Notes under the pieces: generated by a model
Database searches by the model: none
Told to the model about the DNA's origin: nothing
The model's input: only the letters and a program-made list of their open reading frames with translations
In this document: positions 1 through 9,035 of the stretch, one piece after another
Layout: each line of letters begins with the position of its first letter
Numbering within the stretch: position 1 is the stretch's first letter
Translations under genes and position numbers: made by a program
Assembly: GCA_028707875.1 (NCBI GenBank)
Contig: JAQWAC010000002.1
Location: 1-46,195 of the forward strand
DNA length: 46,195 nt
Direction of reading: 5' to 3'
Origin: Candidatus Peribacteraceae bacterium
Lineage (GTDB): Bacteria; Patescibacteriota; Gracilibacteria; Peribacterales; Peribacteraceae

Positions 1-84
1 GTGGAGTGGACGTTATCCAATTATGGATGCGAAATCAGATGATTTATCTACATATTTTAATCAGAGTATGGAAATCGTTATTGA

Positions 85-399
85 CTCTTACGAATCTCTA
101 AGATTCTCGATGGGCGCGGAGCGAAGGAGAAGGAGATCCACGGCGTTCCCGTCCGCGGCAAACTGGACAAGCTTGAGGAGATCATCAAGCAGGAAAAGAT
201 CACGCACATGATTCAGGCAAGCGGGCTCGAACAGACCCTGAACCTCCTGAGTGCCTGTCGGCACCACCGCATCACGTACATTCTCCTTCCGTCCGTCCTC
301 GGCATCGTGGACCGCGACAAGCGCGTGGAGGATCTGGAAGGATACCCCGTCACCGTCGTCCGTCCCCGACGTTCCGAACTCCTGAGTTTCTTCCGATAA
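85..399 (+). pseudogene. Fragment of a nucleotide-binding domain like that of polyprenyl-phosphate sugar phosphotransferases; N-terminus and catalytic C-terminus missing
   Basis: Frame 1 reads DGRGAKEKEIHGVPVRGKLDKLEEIIKQEKITHMIQASGLEQTLN...LEGYPVTVVRPRRSELLSFFR*; stop at 82-84 in the same frame; upstream ~105 bp is AT-rich and unrelated. Confidence 0.45.
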
Positions 400-403
400 C
401 GCG

Positions 404-1360
404 ATGCATGCATTTATTTTAGCCGGCGGATTCGCCACACGTCTGTGGCCCCTCACGGAACGCCGTGCAAAGCCGCTTCTGCCGCTTGCAGGCGAACCCA
501 TTATCAATCATCTCCTGCGGCATCTCTCGTGGGAAATCCCCATCACCATCAGTGTCAATGCGACGTTTGAAGCGAGCTTTCATAAGTGGAAGGAACGCGA
601 ACACCGCACAAACATCGAGATCGTCATCGAGGAATCGAAGAGGGACGACCAGAAGCTCGGGGCGCTGGGTGCCGTCGGACAATGGATCACGCACCACGGC
701 ATCACGGATGACATCCTTCTCCTTACGGGAGACAACTACTGCGGATTCTCCTTCCATGATTTCCTCAGCCACTTCACGGCCGGCACCCCCCTGATCGCCG
801 CCCACAACATCGGGGATCTCGAGAAAGCCAAATCCTTCGGAACCATCATCCCCGCACCGGACAGTAAGACGGTGGAGGCGTTTGAGGAGAAGCCTCTCAA
901 ACCGCGAAGCACCCTCGTGAGCACCGGCTGCTCCGTCATCCCCGCCCCCCTCCTGCCGACCCTGGTGGAATTTGCACGCGAGCGACCGGACAACCTCGGC
1001 GGAATCTTCGAGGAATTCCTGCGTCGCGGCATTCCGGTTGAGTTCCGCGCCTATACGGATCTGTGGTTCGACATCGGTTCCTTCGAGGCGTACCTCGAGG
1101 CCAACCGCGCACTCGTCGGAGACAAACTGCTTCTGGGAAAGGATGCGACCAGCGAGAGAACGGATACGCACGGCACCGTGGTTCTCGGGCAACGCTCGGT
1201 TGTCCGCGATTCCACGCTCTCCAATGTGGTCCTCTTTGAAAATTGTACGGTGGAGGATTGCGTGCTTGAGGACTGCATCCTCGACGATCACTGCACGCTC
1301 AAGGGCATTGACCTCAACGGACAAATGCTCCGGGAAGGCACCGTATTGACACGCAAATAA
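404..1360 (+). CDS. NDP-sugar nucleotidyltransferase (mannose-1-phosphate guanylyltransferase/glucose-1-phosphate thymidylyltransferase-like)
   Basis: N-terminal MHAFILAGGFATRLWPLTERRAKPLLPLAGEPII signature; C-terminal hexapeptide-like repeats (VVLGQRSVVRDSTLSNVVLFENCTVEDCVLEDCIL). Confidence 0.9.
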   Translation: MHAFILAGGFATRLWPLTERRAKPLLPLAGEPIINHLLRHLSWEIPITISVNATFEASFHKWKEREHRTNIEIVIEESKRDDQKLGALGAVGQWITHHGITDDILLLTGDNYCGFSFHDFLSHFTAGTPLIAAHNIGDLEKAKSFGTIIPAPDSKTVEAFEEKPLKPRSTLVSTGCSVIPAPLLPTLVEFARERPDNLGGIFEEFLRRGIPVEFRAYTDLWFDIGSFEAYLEANRALVGDKLLLGKDATSERTDTHGTVVLGQRSVVRDSTLSNVVLFENCTVEDCVLEDCILDDHCTLKGIDLNGQMLREGTVLTRK

Positions 1361-1412
1361 GCCTGTGGTCGCGATTGCGCGCCTTCCTCTCCTTCCCTAC
1401 ACTCAGCGGGCC

Positions 1413-2081
1413 ATGTTTCGCCGCCTTTTGCCTGTCGCGCTCTGTCTGCTCCTCATAAGTTGCGGATCATCCGCTCTGCACTTCACCCTGACCATGGATG
1501 TCAGTGATGCCGCAAAGCAAACGGAGCTCATGAATGCAAGCAAGAGAGTGGTGGAACGTCGTCTGGGCAGTCTCGGGACCAAGTCGACCGACCTGACCGT
1601 CGTCTCCGGAACGGGCGGAACGGCCTCATTGTCGTTCTCTCCGCAGGACGACACGGTGAAGGATGAGATCACAAAAGAACTCATCACGCCCTTCTCTCTG
1701 GAGATCATGCTCTTCACGGGGAAAGACAAGGAGAAGGACAAAGGCGATCTTTTCGTAGAGGAGCAGGGATGGTTCACCAAGACCGGCATTAATGAGAAAA
1801 CCATCATTTGGGCGCAGGCAAGCAGGGATGAATGGGGGAAAGGGGAAGTGGAGTTGAATTTCACACCCGAAGGACACACGCTCCTCAATAAGACTTTCCG
1901 CGAGAATGTGGGAGGGCAGCTCGGACTCTTCGTGCGAGAACGTCTCATGTCGAAGCTCCTCATCGAGACGAAGGACCTTAAGGAAAATATCGTGATTGCG
2001 GGTATCCCTTCCCCGGATATTGCTGCTATCTTTGCCGACGACGTGAATACCGGTGTACACGTGACATTCTCTCTTCCATAA
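1413..2081 (+). CDS. Lipoprotein resembling the SecD periplasmic (P1) domain
   Basis: Lipobox MFRRLLPVALCLLLISCGSS; VVERRLGSLGTK and NVGGQLGLFVRERLMSKLLIETKDLKENIVIAG..FADDVNTG parallel SecD motifs in the next gene. Confidence 0.7.
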   Translation: MFRRLLPVALCLLLISCGSSALHFTLTMDVSDAAKQTELMNASKRVVERRLGSLGTKSTDLTVVSGTGGTASLSFSPQDDTVKDEITKELITPFSLEIMLFTGKDKEKDKGDLFVEEQGWFTKTGINEKTIIWAQASRDEWGKGEVELNFTPEGHTLLNKTFRENVGGQLGLFVRERLMSKLLIETKDLKENIVIAGIPSPDIAAIFADDVNTGVHVTFSLP

Positions 2082-2106
2082 GCCTTTTTAAGTCCCATCC
2101 TTCCGT

Positions 2107-4557
2107 ATGCAATCCAAACGCTCCTTCCTCTGGCCGATCCTCGTCGCCGTCATCGGCGCCTTCTTCCTCTTCGTCGCTCTTCCCGATTCATGGAAGGCAT
2201 GGGCTCCCGGTTTCCTCCGGAGTCCGACCATTCACTTCGGTCTCGATCTTGTAGGAGGAACCCAACTGGATTTCCGCATTTCCGAGCAGGAAATGGATGA
2301 CCAGATGAAGCGCATTCAGGCGGAAATCGACCAACTGAAGAATCAGAACGCAGATTCCCAGAAAATCGCGATTTTGGAGCAGCAGCTCCGCAGCACCGAA
2401 CAGCAGAAAACCACCATTGTGGAATCGATCCGCACCGTCCTCGAGCGCCGCATCAACGCGCTCGGCGTGAGCGAGGCAGTGATCACCCCCTCTTACATGG
2501 GCACGGAGAAGCACCTCCTCGTGGAATGCCCCGGTGTCGTGGACATGCAGAAATGCATCGCAACGGTGGGAAAAACCATCCAGCTCGAATTCAAGGAGGA
2601 ATTCACCGAAGCGACGGCTGAGTTTGAGAAGAGCGTGCACGACCGCGCCGATGCCGCCCTGAGACGGATCACGGTGAGCGGTTCCACTCTGAGCGTCGTG
2701 GGGCAGGATCTCGGCTCCACACTCGGCGTGGCCTACACGGACAAACAGTGGCTCATCAAGAGCGCCCTGCCGAAAGGCCTCGAGGGTGTCTGGAATCAGA
2801 AACCGGGCGTCGTCGTGAAGCGCGAAGGTTCCGTCATGGTCCCCGATCAGGATCAGAACGGAAATCCCATAGAAAAACCTGTTTCCGGCATCTTCCTGAC
2901 CGAAGTCACGGAACCAAAGACGCAAACGGGCCACACGGTGAATGAGGCTCCCACGGCTTTCTCCCTCCTCGCGGAAGGGAAGAAGAATCGATCCTATATC
3001 CCCATGCTCGACACCGTTCTCGATGACAAAGTGGATGCCTCCATCAAGTCCACAATCCTCGCCATGGGCGCCGGAGAGCTGAAGATCGCCAACCTCGCCG
3101 ACGGTTCTGCAGCATTGATCTTCCTCCGCGGGAATACGCCCGGTCAGGAGCAAATGGCGGCCAGTCACATTCTGATCTCCTACGCCGGAGCGACGGGAGC
3201 GGCCAAGACCGTGACGCGCACGAAGGATCAGGCACTCACCACCGTCCGAAAACTGAAGCAGGATATTGACGGAGGCGCCTCATTCGCGGAACTCGCGAAG
3301 AAGTATTCCGACGATACCGGCAACGCCTCCAAAGGAGGAAGCCTGGGAACGTTCGGCAGAAACGCGATGGTGCCCGCCTTCGAGGAGGCGGCCTTCGCCC
3401 TCCCGACGGGAGGCGTCAGCGACCCCGTGGAAACGCAATTCGGTTATCACCTGATTCGCGCCGATCAGGCGGTCACCAAAGCAGCCGACCGCGCCGCCTT
3501 CGACGAATTGCTCATCACCGGTACCGGAGCCGTCGTTGAGGCGGGAGGAGTGCTCGCAGACCTCAAAGCGGGCCGCGTGAAGAAGTTCGAGGATTCCATC
3601 GCTCTGCGTTCTCTCTTCTTCTCCCTCCTCCCCACAGGCTGGAAGGATACGACCCTGAACGGTAAGCATTTCCGCTCCGCAGGCGTGACACTCGATCCGA
3701 CTTCTTCGCTCCCCATCGTGCAAATCTCGTTCGATGAAGAGGGTGCAAAACTCTTCCAGGAACTCACCAAGAAGAATGTCGGCAAGCGCATCGCCATCTT
3801 CGTCGGCGGCGATCTTGTCTCCGCCCCCATGGTCCAGTCGGAAATTTCCGGAGGAACCGCCATCATCACCGGCAGCGGCAACTTCGATGAGGCGCAGAAT
3901 CTCGCACAGGACCTGAACACGGGTGCCATCCCCGCTCCGATCTACCTCTCGGGTCAGAACACCATCGAGGCGACGCTCGGAGGCGAGGCGCTCCGCACCT
4001 CCCTGAAGGCCGCCCTCATCGGCGTCGTCATCCTGATGCTCTACATGATCCTGATTTACCGGTTCCTCGGCTTCCTGGCCGACGTTGCTCTGAGCATCTA
4101 TGCTCTGCTCTTCCTTGCGATCCTCAAGCTCCCGCTCCTCCTTCTCACCAGCCAGTATATCGTCCTCACGCTCGCAGGCATGGCCGGTATTATTCTCTCC
4201 ATGGGTATGGCCGTGGACGCGAACGTGCTCATCTTTGAACGCATCAAAGAGGAATTGCGCAAAGGAAAATCCATTTCCACTTCCGTCACCATCGGCTTCA
4301 AGCGGGCATGGCCGAGTATCCGCGACGGAAATGCCTCGACGCTCCTCACCTGTCTGATTCTGTTTATGATCGGAACCTCCATCGTCCGCGGATTCTCCGT
4401 GACGCTGAGCATGGGAGTTTTGATGTCCATGTTCACCGCAATCACAGTCACGCGCTGGCTGATCGAGAAAACCTCGCATCTCTCCATCGTACAGAATACG
4501 TACTTCTTTGTGGGCATCCGCACGGAGAAGAAGCCGATTGAGCCTTTCCATGCCTGA
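2107..4557 (+). CDS. secD: Protein translocase subunit SecD with inserted parvulin-type PPIase domain
   Basis: DLVGGTQLDFRI, VLERRINALGVSE, GGEALRTSLKAALIGVVILMLYMILIYRFLG, GMAVDANVLIFERIKEELRKGKS; internal parvulin motifs. Confidence 0.95.
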   Translation: MQSKRSFLWPILVAVIGAFFLFVALPDSWKAWAPGFLRSPTIHFGLDLVGGTQLDFRISEQEMDDQMKRIQAEIDQLKNQNADSQKIAILEQQLRSTEQQKTTIVESIRTVLERRINALGVSEAVITPSYMGTEKHLLVECPGVVDMQKCIATVGKTIQLEFKEEFTEATAEFEKSVHDRADAALRRITVSGSTLSVVGQDLGSTLGVAYTDKQWLIKSALPKGLEGVWNQKPGVVVKREGSVMVPDQDQNGNPIEKPVSGIFLTEVTEPKTQTGHTVNEAPTAFSLLAEGKKNRSYIPMLDTVLDDKVDASIKSTILAMGAGELKIANLADGSAALIFLRGNTPGQEQMAASHILISYAGATGAAKTVTRTKDQALTTVRKLKQDIDGGASFAELAKKYSDDTGNASKGGSLGTFGRNAMVPAFEEAAFALPTGGVSDPVETQFGYHLIRADQAVTKAADRAAFDELLITGTGAVVEAGGVLADLKAGRVKKFEDSIALRSLFFSLLPTGWKDTTLNGKHFRSAGVTLDPTSSLPIVQISFDEEGAKLFQELTKKNVGKRIAIFVGGDLVSAPMVQSEISGGTAIITGSGNFDEAQNLAQDLNTGAIPAPIYLSGQNTIEATLGGEALRTSLKAALIGVVILMLYMILIYRFLGFLADVALSIYALLFLAILKLPLLLLTSQYIVLTLAGMAGIILSMGMAVDANVLIFERIKEELRKGKSISTSVTIGFKRAWPSIRDGNASTLLTCLILFMIGTSIVRGFSVTLSMGVLMSMFTAITVTRWLIEKTSHLSIVQNTYFFVGIRTEKKPIEPFHA
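3156..3471 (+). other. Parvulin/PpiC-type peptidyl-prolyl isomerase domain inside secD
   Basis: ASHILISY...ASFAELAKKYSDDTGNASKGGSLGTFGRNAMVPAFEEAAFALPTGGVSDPVETQFGYHLIRAD. Confidence 0.92.
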
Positions 4558-4891
4558 TCTCCTCACTATCGAGAATCTGGAACTCCGGACCCGCATAGGG
4601 CTCCCGGAGGAGGAAAGGGCGAAGGAGCAGCGTGTCCTCGTGACTGTTGAGCTGTCACTTGCGACCACGCAACACCATCACGACGATCTGGAGCAGAGCA
4701 TCGATTATGCCTCCGTCGTGGAGAGCGTGCTGGAGCTGGCGAAAACCGAACGCAGAACCATGGAGTTCTTCGCCGAAGAGATTGCCGCACTGATCCTGAA
4801 AAAATTCCGCGCCAAGAGTGTCTGCGTCACTGTGAAAAAATTCGCTCTTCCGGGAATCGATCATGCGTCGTTCACCGTGACACGACCATAG
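4550..4891 (+). CDS. folB: Dihydroneopterin aldolase
   Basis: LTIENLELRTRIGLPEEERAKEQRVLVTVEL...SIDYASVVESV...TMEFFAEEIAALIL. Confidence 0.88.
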   Translation: MPDLLTIENLELRTRIGLPEEERAKEQRVLVTVELSLATTQHHHDDLEQSIDYASVVESVLELAKTERRTMEFFAEEIAALILKKFRAKSVCVTVKKFALPGIDHASFTVTRP

Positions 4892-5349
4892 CCACTGTCT
4901 TCATCGGCATCGGCTCGAACATTGATCCGGAGAGGAACATGGAACGGTGTGCAGGACTGCTGCGCAAACAATGGCCGGACATCCGCTTCTCCTCCGTCTA
5001 TCGTTCCGCCCCGCAGCTCGTGGCGAATCAGCCGGCTTTCCTCAACGCCGTGGCGCGGTTCGAAACGGAAGAGGATCCCGATACGGTCTTCCGGAACATG
5101 CAGGTGATCGAGCGGATGCTCAAGAAAGATGTCCCCTATCGCTACGGCCCCCGCACGATCGACCTCGACCTGCTGCTCTATGATGACCCGAAACTCGACG
5201 CGCCGGGAATCGTGCTTCCGCACCCGAAAATGGAGGAACGACGCTTCGTTCTGGAACCGCTCTGCGAACTCACGGATGAGCCCCGATGGCATGAAATCCT
5301 CAAGAAAACCCTCGATCAACCCTGCGAGAAGACCGACATCGTCTTATAA
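4888..5349 (+). CDS. folK: 2-amino-4-hydroxy-6-hydroxymethyldihydropteridine pyrophosphokinase (HPPK); probable AUA start overlapping folB stop
   Basis: [22 protein letters not shown]...NAVARFET...[44 protein letters not shown]. Confidence 0.88.
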   Translation: MATVFIGIGSNIDPERNMERCAGLLRKQWPDIRFSSVYRSAPQLVANQPAFLNAVARFETEEDPDTVFRNMQVIERMLKKDVPYRYGPRTIDLDLLLYDDPKLDAPGIVLPHPKMEERRFVLEPLCELTDEPRWHEILKKTLDQPCEKTDIVL

Positions 5350-5359
5350 TCGGACTGCC

Positions 5360-5902
5360 ATGGAAAACCTGTACCGCGACCTGCTGAAGAAGATCGGCGA
5401 GAACCCCGACCGCGAGGGGCTGAAGAAGACGCCGCGGCGCTGCGAGGATGCTATGAAATTTTTGGCGTCCGGCTATGGACTCTCGTTGGAGAAAGTCGTG
5501 AACAATGCCCTCTTCAAGGCCGATACCGACGGCATGATCATCGTGAAGGATATTGAGTGCTACTCGCTCTGCGAGCACCACATGCTGCCGTTCGTCGGCA
5601 AAGTGCACGTGGGCTACATTCCGGATAAGAAGGTGATCGGTCTCAGCAAAATTCCGCGCGTCGTGGACATGTTTGCGCGCCGCCTGCAGACGCAGGAGAG
5701 ACTCGGCCAGCAGATCTGCGATGCGTTGGAAAAAGTCCTCAAACCCAAGGGTATCGGCGTCGTGATCGAGGCCAGCCACTTCTGCATGATGATGCGCGGC
5801 GTGGAGAAGCAGCATTCCACCGCCGTCACCAGCCACGTGAAAGGAACATTCCGGAAGGATCCGCGCACACGACAGGAATTCTTAAGACTTGTTGGAGCCT
5901 AG
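5360..5902 (+). CDS. folE: GTP cyclohydrolase I
   Basis: [13 protein letters not shown]...[49 protein letters not shown]...[11 protein letters not shown]. Confidence 0.97.
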   Translation: MENLYRDLLKKIGENPDREGLKKTPRRCEDAMKFLASGYGLSLEKVVNNALFKADTDGMIIVKDIECYSLCEHHMLPFVGKVHVGYIPDKKVIGLSKIPRVVDMFARRLQTQERLGQQICDALEKVLKPKGIGVVIEASHFCMMMRGVEKQHSTAVTSHVKGTFRKDPRTRQEFLRLVGA

Positions 5903-5904
5903 TG

Positions 5905-5975
5905 AGGATGTCATCCTGAGTTCGTCGAAGGATGACGTCCGATGTCATGGTTCGACGAACTCACCATGACATCTT
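5905..5975. repeat. Two-hairpin palindromic repeat, CCTGAG-N-GTCGAAGG / GGTTCGAC-N-TCACCATGAC type
   Basis: TCATCCtgagttcgtcgaaGGATGA followed by GATGTCATGGttcgacgaactcaCCATGACATC; related copies near 40683 and 20106. Confidence 0.7.
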
Positions 5976-5985
5976 AAAGACAACG

Positions 5986-6627
5986 TTAAGCAGCCAGAGC
6001 CACACGGTTCTTCCTGGCTTCCAGAGCCTTAAATTGTCCTTTCCTGACCAATTCCCGATCCGCTGCATCCATCGTGAGATTCTGCGCGATGGACCGGTAT
6101 TCATCGGAGAGAAAATCGATGCGACTTTGCACACTGATGGCGGCCGCCTCGCGGATTTTGCGCGCATCGAATTTTTGCGAGCCGATCGTTATCTCTCCGG
6201 CGTCCGCGACGGAAGATTGCTTCGTGTGCTCCTGCTCATGCAGGAGAATATCTCCCGCCTTCTTCTTGTCGACGATCTTCCCGCCGTCGAAAGTGATCTT
6301 GGCGGGATCCACTCTGATCACCGATGAATCAAGTTGTGCCTCCCCCGCCGTATTTCCCTCGAGTTTTTTCAGCCCCGAGGATGATCCCTTGAATACATCA
6401 CCGACATCCTGTGCCGCCTCCTCCAGGTTCCTGGCCGTATCTTCCCGCTCTTCCGGAGAAGCATGTTCCAAAACTTCCGCGACCTCTCCGCGCGTTTTCT
6501 GAATTTCCGCCCCGCGAATTTCCTTGGCCCGCTCGCGCAGCTCCCGTGCCAACTCGTCCGCCGACCGTTCAACGGATGACTCGGTGACGTCATCGTAGAG
6601 AGTCCGTGCGTGATCAATGGATGCCAT
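5986..6627 (-). CDS. Hypothetical protein with HExxH (HEQEH) motif
   Basis: Continuous ORF with KKKAGDILLHEQEHTKQS; no longer competing ORF. Confidence 0.6.
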   Translation of the reverse strand: MASIDHARTLYDDVTESSVERSADELARELRERAKEIRGAEIQKTRGEVAEVLEHASPEEREDTARNLEEAAQDVGDVFKGSSSGLKKLEGNTAGEAQLDSSVIRVDPAKITFDGGKIVDKKKAGDILLHEQEHTKQSSVADAGEITIGSQKFDARKIREAAAISVQSRIDFLSDEYRSIAQNLTMDAADRELVRKGQFKALEARKNRVALAA

Positions 6628-6736
6628 ATACGCACATCGTGACGGAGAAAATCACCCCGACCAACCACTCTGCGCGCGAAATTCCTTAATTCTCCAAAAA
6701 TGGCTTCACCAAGCAATTATTTTTGTGTCTTCCAAG

Positions 6737-7231
6737 TCACTTGCGACGTTCGTACACCAGAAAAGTGAAGGGGAATCGATGCTCACTGTCCGCTTCATGA
6801 TCTTCGCGGCTCACTTCGATCCATTCCTCCGTCGGAAACTCCGGAAAAAAGGTGTCACCTTCACTCTCCGTATGAACACGCGTCAAATAGACACGATCCG
6901 CGGTCGGAAGCGCTTGCGCATAAATCTGGCCGCCCCCGATGATAAAGGCCTCCGCCTCCCCGCCTTTTTCCGCACATTGAAGAGCATCCTGAAGAGAGAC
7001 AACCGCCTCGCAGCCTTCGATCTTCAGATTCGCATCGCGGGTGATGATGATGTTCCTGCGCTTCGGCAGCGGATGCCCGATGGATTCGAACGTCTTCCGC
7101 CCCATGATCACCGCATGCCCTTTCGTCGTTTCGCGGAAGTGCTTCATATCGAGAGGCAAATTCCAGAGGAGCTGATTATTGGCGCCAATGGCACCATTCT
7201 CCGCAACGGCGACGATGAGGGAGAGGATCAT
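6737..7231 (-). CDS. folA: Dihydrofolate reductase
   Basis: [61 protein letters not shown]...FIIGGGQIY. Confidence 0.96.
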   Translation of the reverse strand: MILSLIVAVAENGAIGANNQLLWNLPLDMKHFRETTKGHAVIMGRKTFESIGHPLPKRRNIIITRDANLKIEGCEAVVSLQDALQCAEKGGEAEAFIIGGGQIYAQALPTADRVYLTRVHTESEGDTFFPEFPTEEWIEVSREDHEADSEHRFPFTFLVYERRK

Positions 7232-8022
7232 ACGGCGATGGGGGCTTTGATGGACGGATACGGGTCATAGCCGGTGATCTCAAAATCTTCAAACGTGAAA
7301 TCAAAGAGATCATGAACGGCAGGATTGAGCTTCAGCTGGGGCAAAGAACGCGGTTCCCGCGCAAGTTGCTCCCGCGTCTGATCGAGGTGATTGATATACA
7401 GATGTGCATCACCGAGTGTATGAACAAAGTCCCCCACCTTGAGGTCGCAGACCTGCGCGATCATGTGCGTGAGGAGCGCGTACGACGCGATGTTGAAGGG
7501 CACCCCGAGGAAAATATCGGCGCTGCGCTGATAGAGCTGGCAACTCAATTTCCCGTCCGCGACGTAGAACTGAAAGAGACAGTGACACGGAGGAAGCGCC
7601 ATACGGGGAATCTCCGACACATTCCACGCGCTCACGATGAGCCGCCGCGAGTTCGGATTGTTGCGGATCTGATCCAGAAGCATCGTGATCTGATCGTAAT
7701 TCCTGCCATCGGCCCCCGGCCAACTGCGCCACTGATGACCGTACACGGGCCCAAGTTCCCCCTGCGCATCCGCCCACTCGTCCCAGATCGTCACGTTGTT
7801 CTCGTGCAGATATTTGATGTTCGTTTCGCCCTTCAGAAACCACAGAAGCTCGTGAATAATGGAGCGGGTATGCAGCTTCTTCGTGGTGAGGAGCGGAAAT
7901 CCCTGACTCAAATCAAACCGCATCTGGTAGCCAAAAACAGAGAAAGTCCCCGTCCCGGTCCGGTCATCCTTCTTGGTTCCCGTTTCGAAGACGTGCCGGA
8001 GAAGATCGAGGTATTGGCGCAT
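7228..8022 (-). CDS. thyA: Thymidylate synthase
   Basis: [35 protein letters not shown]...[13 protein letters not shown]...[24 protein letters not shown]. Confidence 0.98.
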   Translation of the reverse strand: MRQYLDLLRHVFETGTKKDDRTGTGTFSVFGYQMRFDLSQGFPLLTTKKLHTRSIIHELLWFLKGETNIKYLHENNVTIWDEWADAQGELGPVYGHQWRSWPGADGRNYDQITMLLDQIRNNPNSRRLIVSAWNVSEIPRMALPPCHCLFQFYVADGKLSCQLYQRSADIFLGVPFNIASYALLTHMIAQVCDLKVGDFVHTLGDAHLYINHLDQTREQLAREPRSLPQLKLNPAVHDLFDFTFEDFEITGYDPYPSIKAPIAV

Positions 8023-8056
8023 GGACGGACATCATACAGGAAACATCCCGACTCCA

Positions 8057-8812
8057 TCAGGTTTTTCTTTCATGCTTTGAATATCTCCATGCCATTTCAA
8101 AGATCTGCCGTTGGGTTTCCGCCACTTCCTTGCTCTCAATGATCACCCCGAACATGTTCTGCGGGGACCCGAAGGAGCAGATCGCCACCTTGTGATCGTA
8201 GATGTTGATCTCGTTCGTGAAATCGAAGTCTTTGGCGGGAACCAGACGGATCTCACGCAAGCGTTTTTTATCCTCGCCATGCACTTTGCGTCCCGCTTCA
8301 TCGTCCGGCGCGATACCCCTCAGATGAATCCCCTGTTTCACGCGTTCGCCGACATATTCTTCGTCATAATCGGGCCAATACGTGCGCACCACTGCGGAGT
8401 TCGCGAAGTTCAGGAGCTCGCTCTTGGCGGTAAACGTGTCCTCATAGACCCGCCGGATTCCCTCCCAGCCCTCGAAATAGCGTACGACGGGCCGACGATG
8501 ATCTTTGCCCTGCAAAGAGCGCAATTCCGGCAACACACGTGAGAGCGCATCGGCATTCTTCCGCGCTTCGATGGAGAGATGTTCCGGCGGCACGGGCATG
8601 TACCACTTGGCGCTCGCTTTCTTGATAACGGTCACAAGCCCGCGCCGCGCAAGCCCCTCCAGCGTGTTATACGCCGTGATGCGGTTCATCTTCGTCGCCT
8701 TGGCATAGTCGGAAGCGGGCGCGGAGCGGAGTTCCAGACCTGCGAGATAGAGGGACGCCTCTTTTTCATCGAGACCGACCGACCGGAGAATGTGAAGATG
8801 ATCTGTGGCCAT
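8057..8812 (-). CDS. TrmB-family transcriptional regulator
   Basis: HLHILRSVGLDEKEASLYLAGLELRSAPASDYAKATKMNRITAYNTLEGLARRGLVTVIKK. Confidence 0.75.
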   Translation of the reverse strand: MATDHLHILRSVGLDEKEASLYLAGLELRSAPASDYAKATKMNRITAYNTLEGLARRGLVTVIKKASAKWYMPVPPEHLSIEARKNADALSRVLPELRSLQGKDHRRPVVRYFEGWEGIRRVYEDTFTAKSELLNFANSAVVRTYWPDYDEEYVGERVKQGIHLRGIAPDDEAGRKVHGEDKKRLREIRLVPAKDFDFTNEINIYDHKVAICSFGSPQNMFGVIIESKEVAETQRQIFEMAWRYSKHERKT

Positions 8813-9035
8813 ACCTGACGAGAGTAGCAAGATGTAATTCATTTGAACAACAGAATGTCCGCGAAAGAAATCATGCGCGACTGTTCGCCCCTCCCGATCA
8901 TCCCCGGAAGCGGGAACCGCCCGATCCTGTTCAAGTGTTCAACGGGCGAACTCTCTGATCGGGAAGAGGAAAAACCGGTTGTGGAGATGCGCCGGATCCG
9001 TCACACCATGCGCATTGTTCTCCACCCCGCTCTCC

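Noticed and set aside
3280-4668. 462-aa minus-strand ORF opposite secD
   Set aside because: Antisense shadow of a clearly coding gene; composition (E/D/G/H-rich) is typical of reverse-frame ORFs in GC-rich DNA.
5903-5975. Simple rho-independent terminator interpretation of the folE downstream hairpins
   Set aside because: No T-tract follows and a second, sequence-related copy exists at 40683-40760, so a dispersed repeat fits better.
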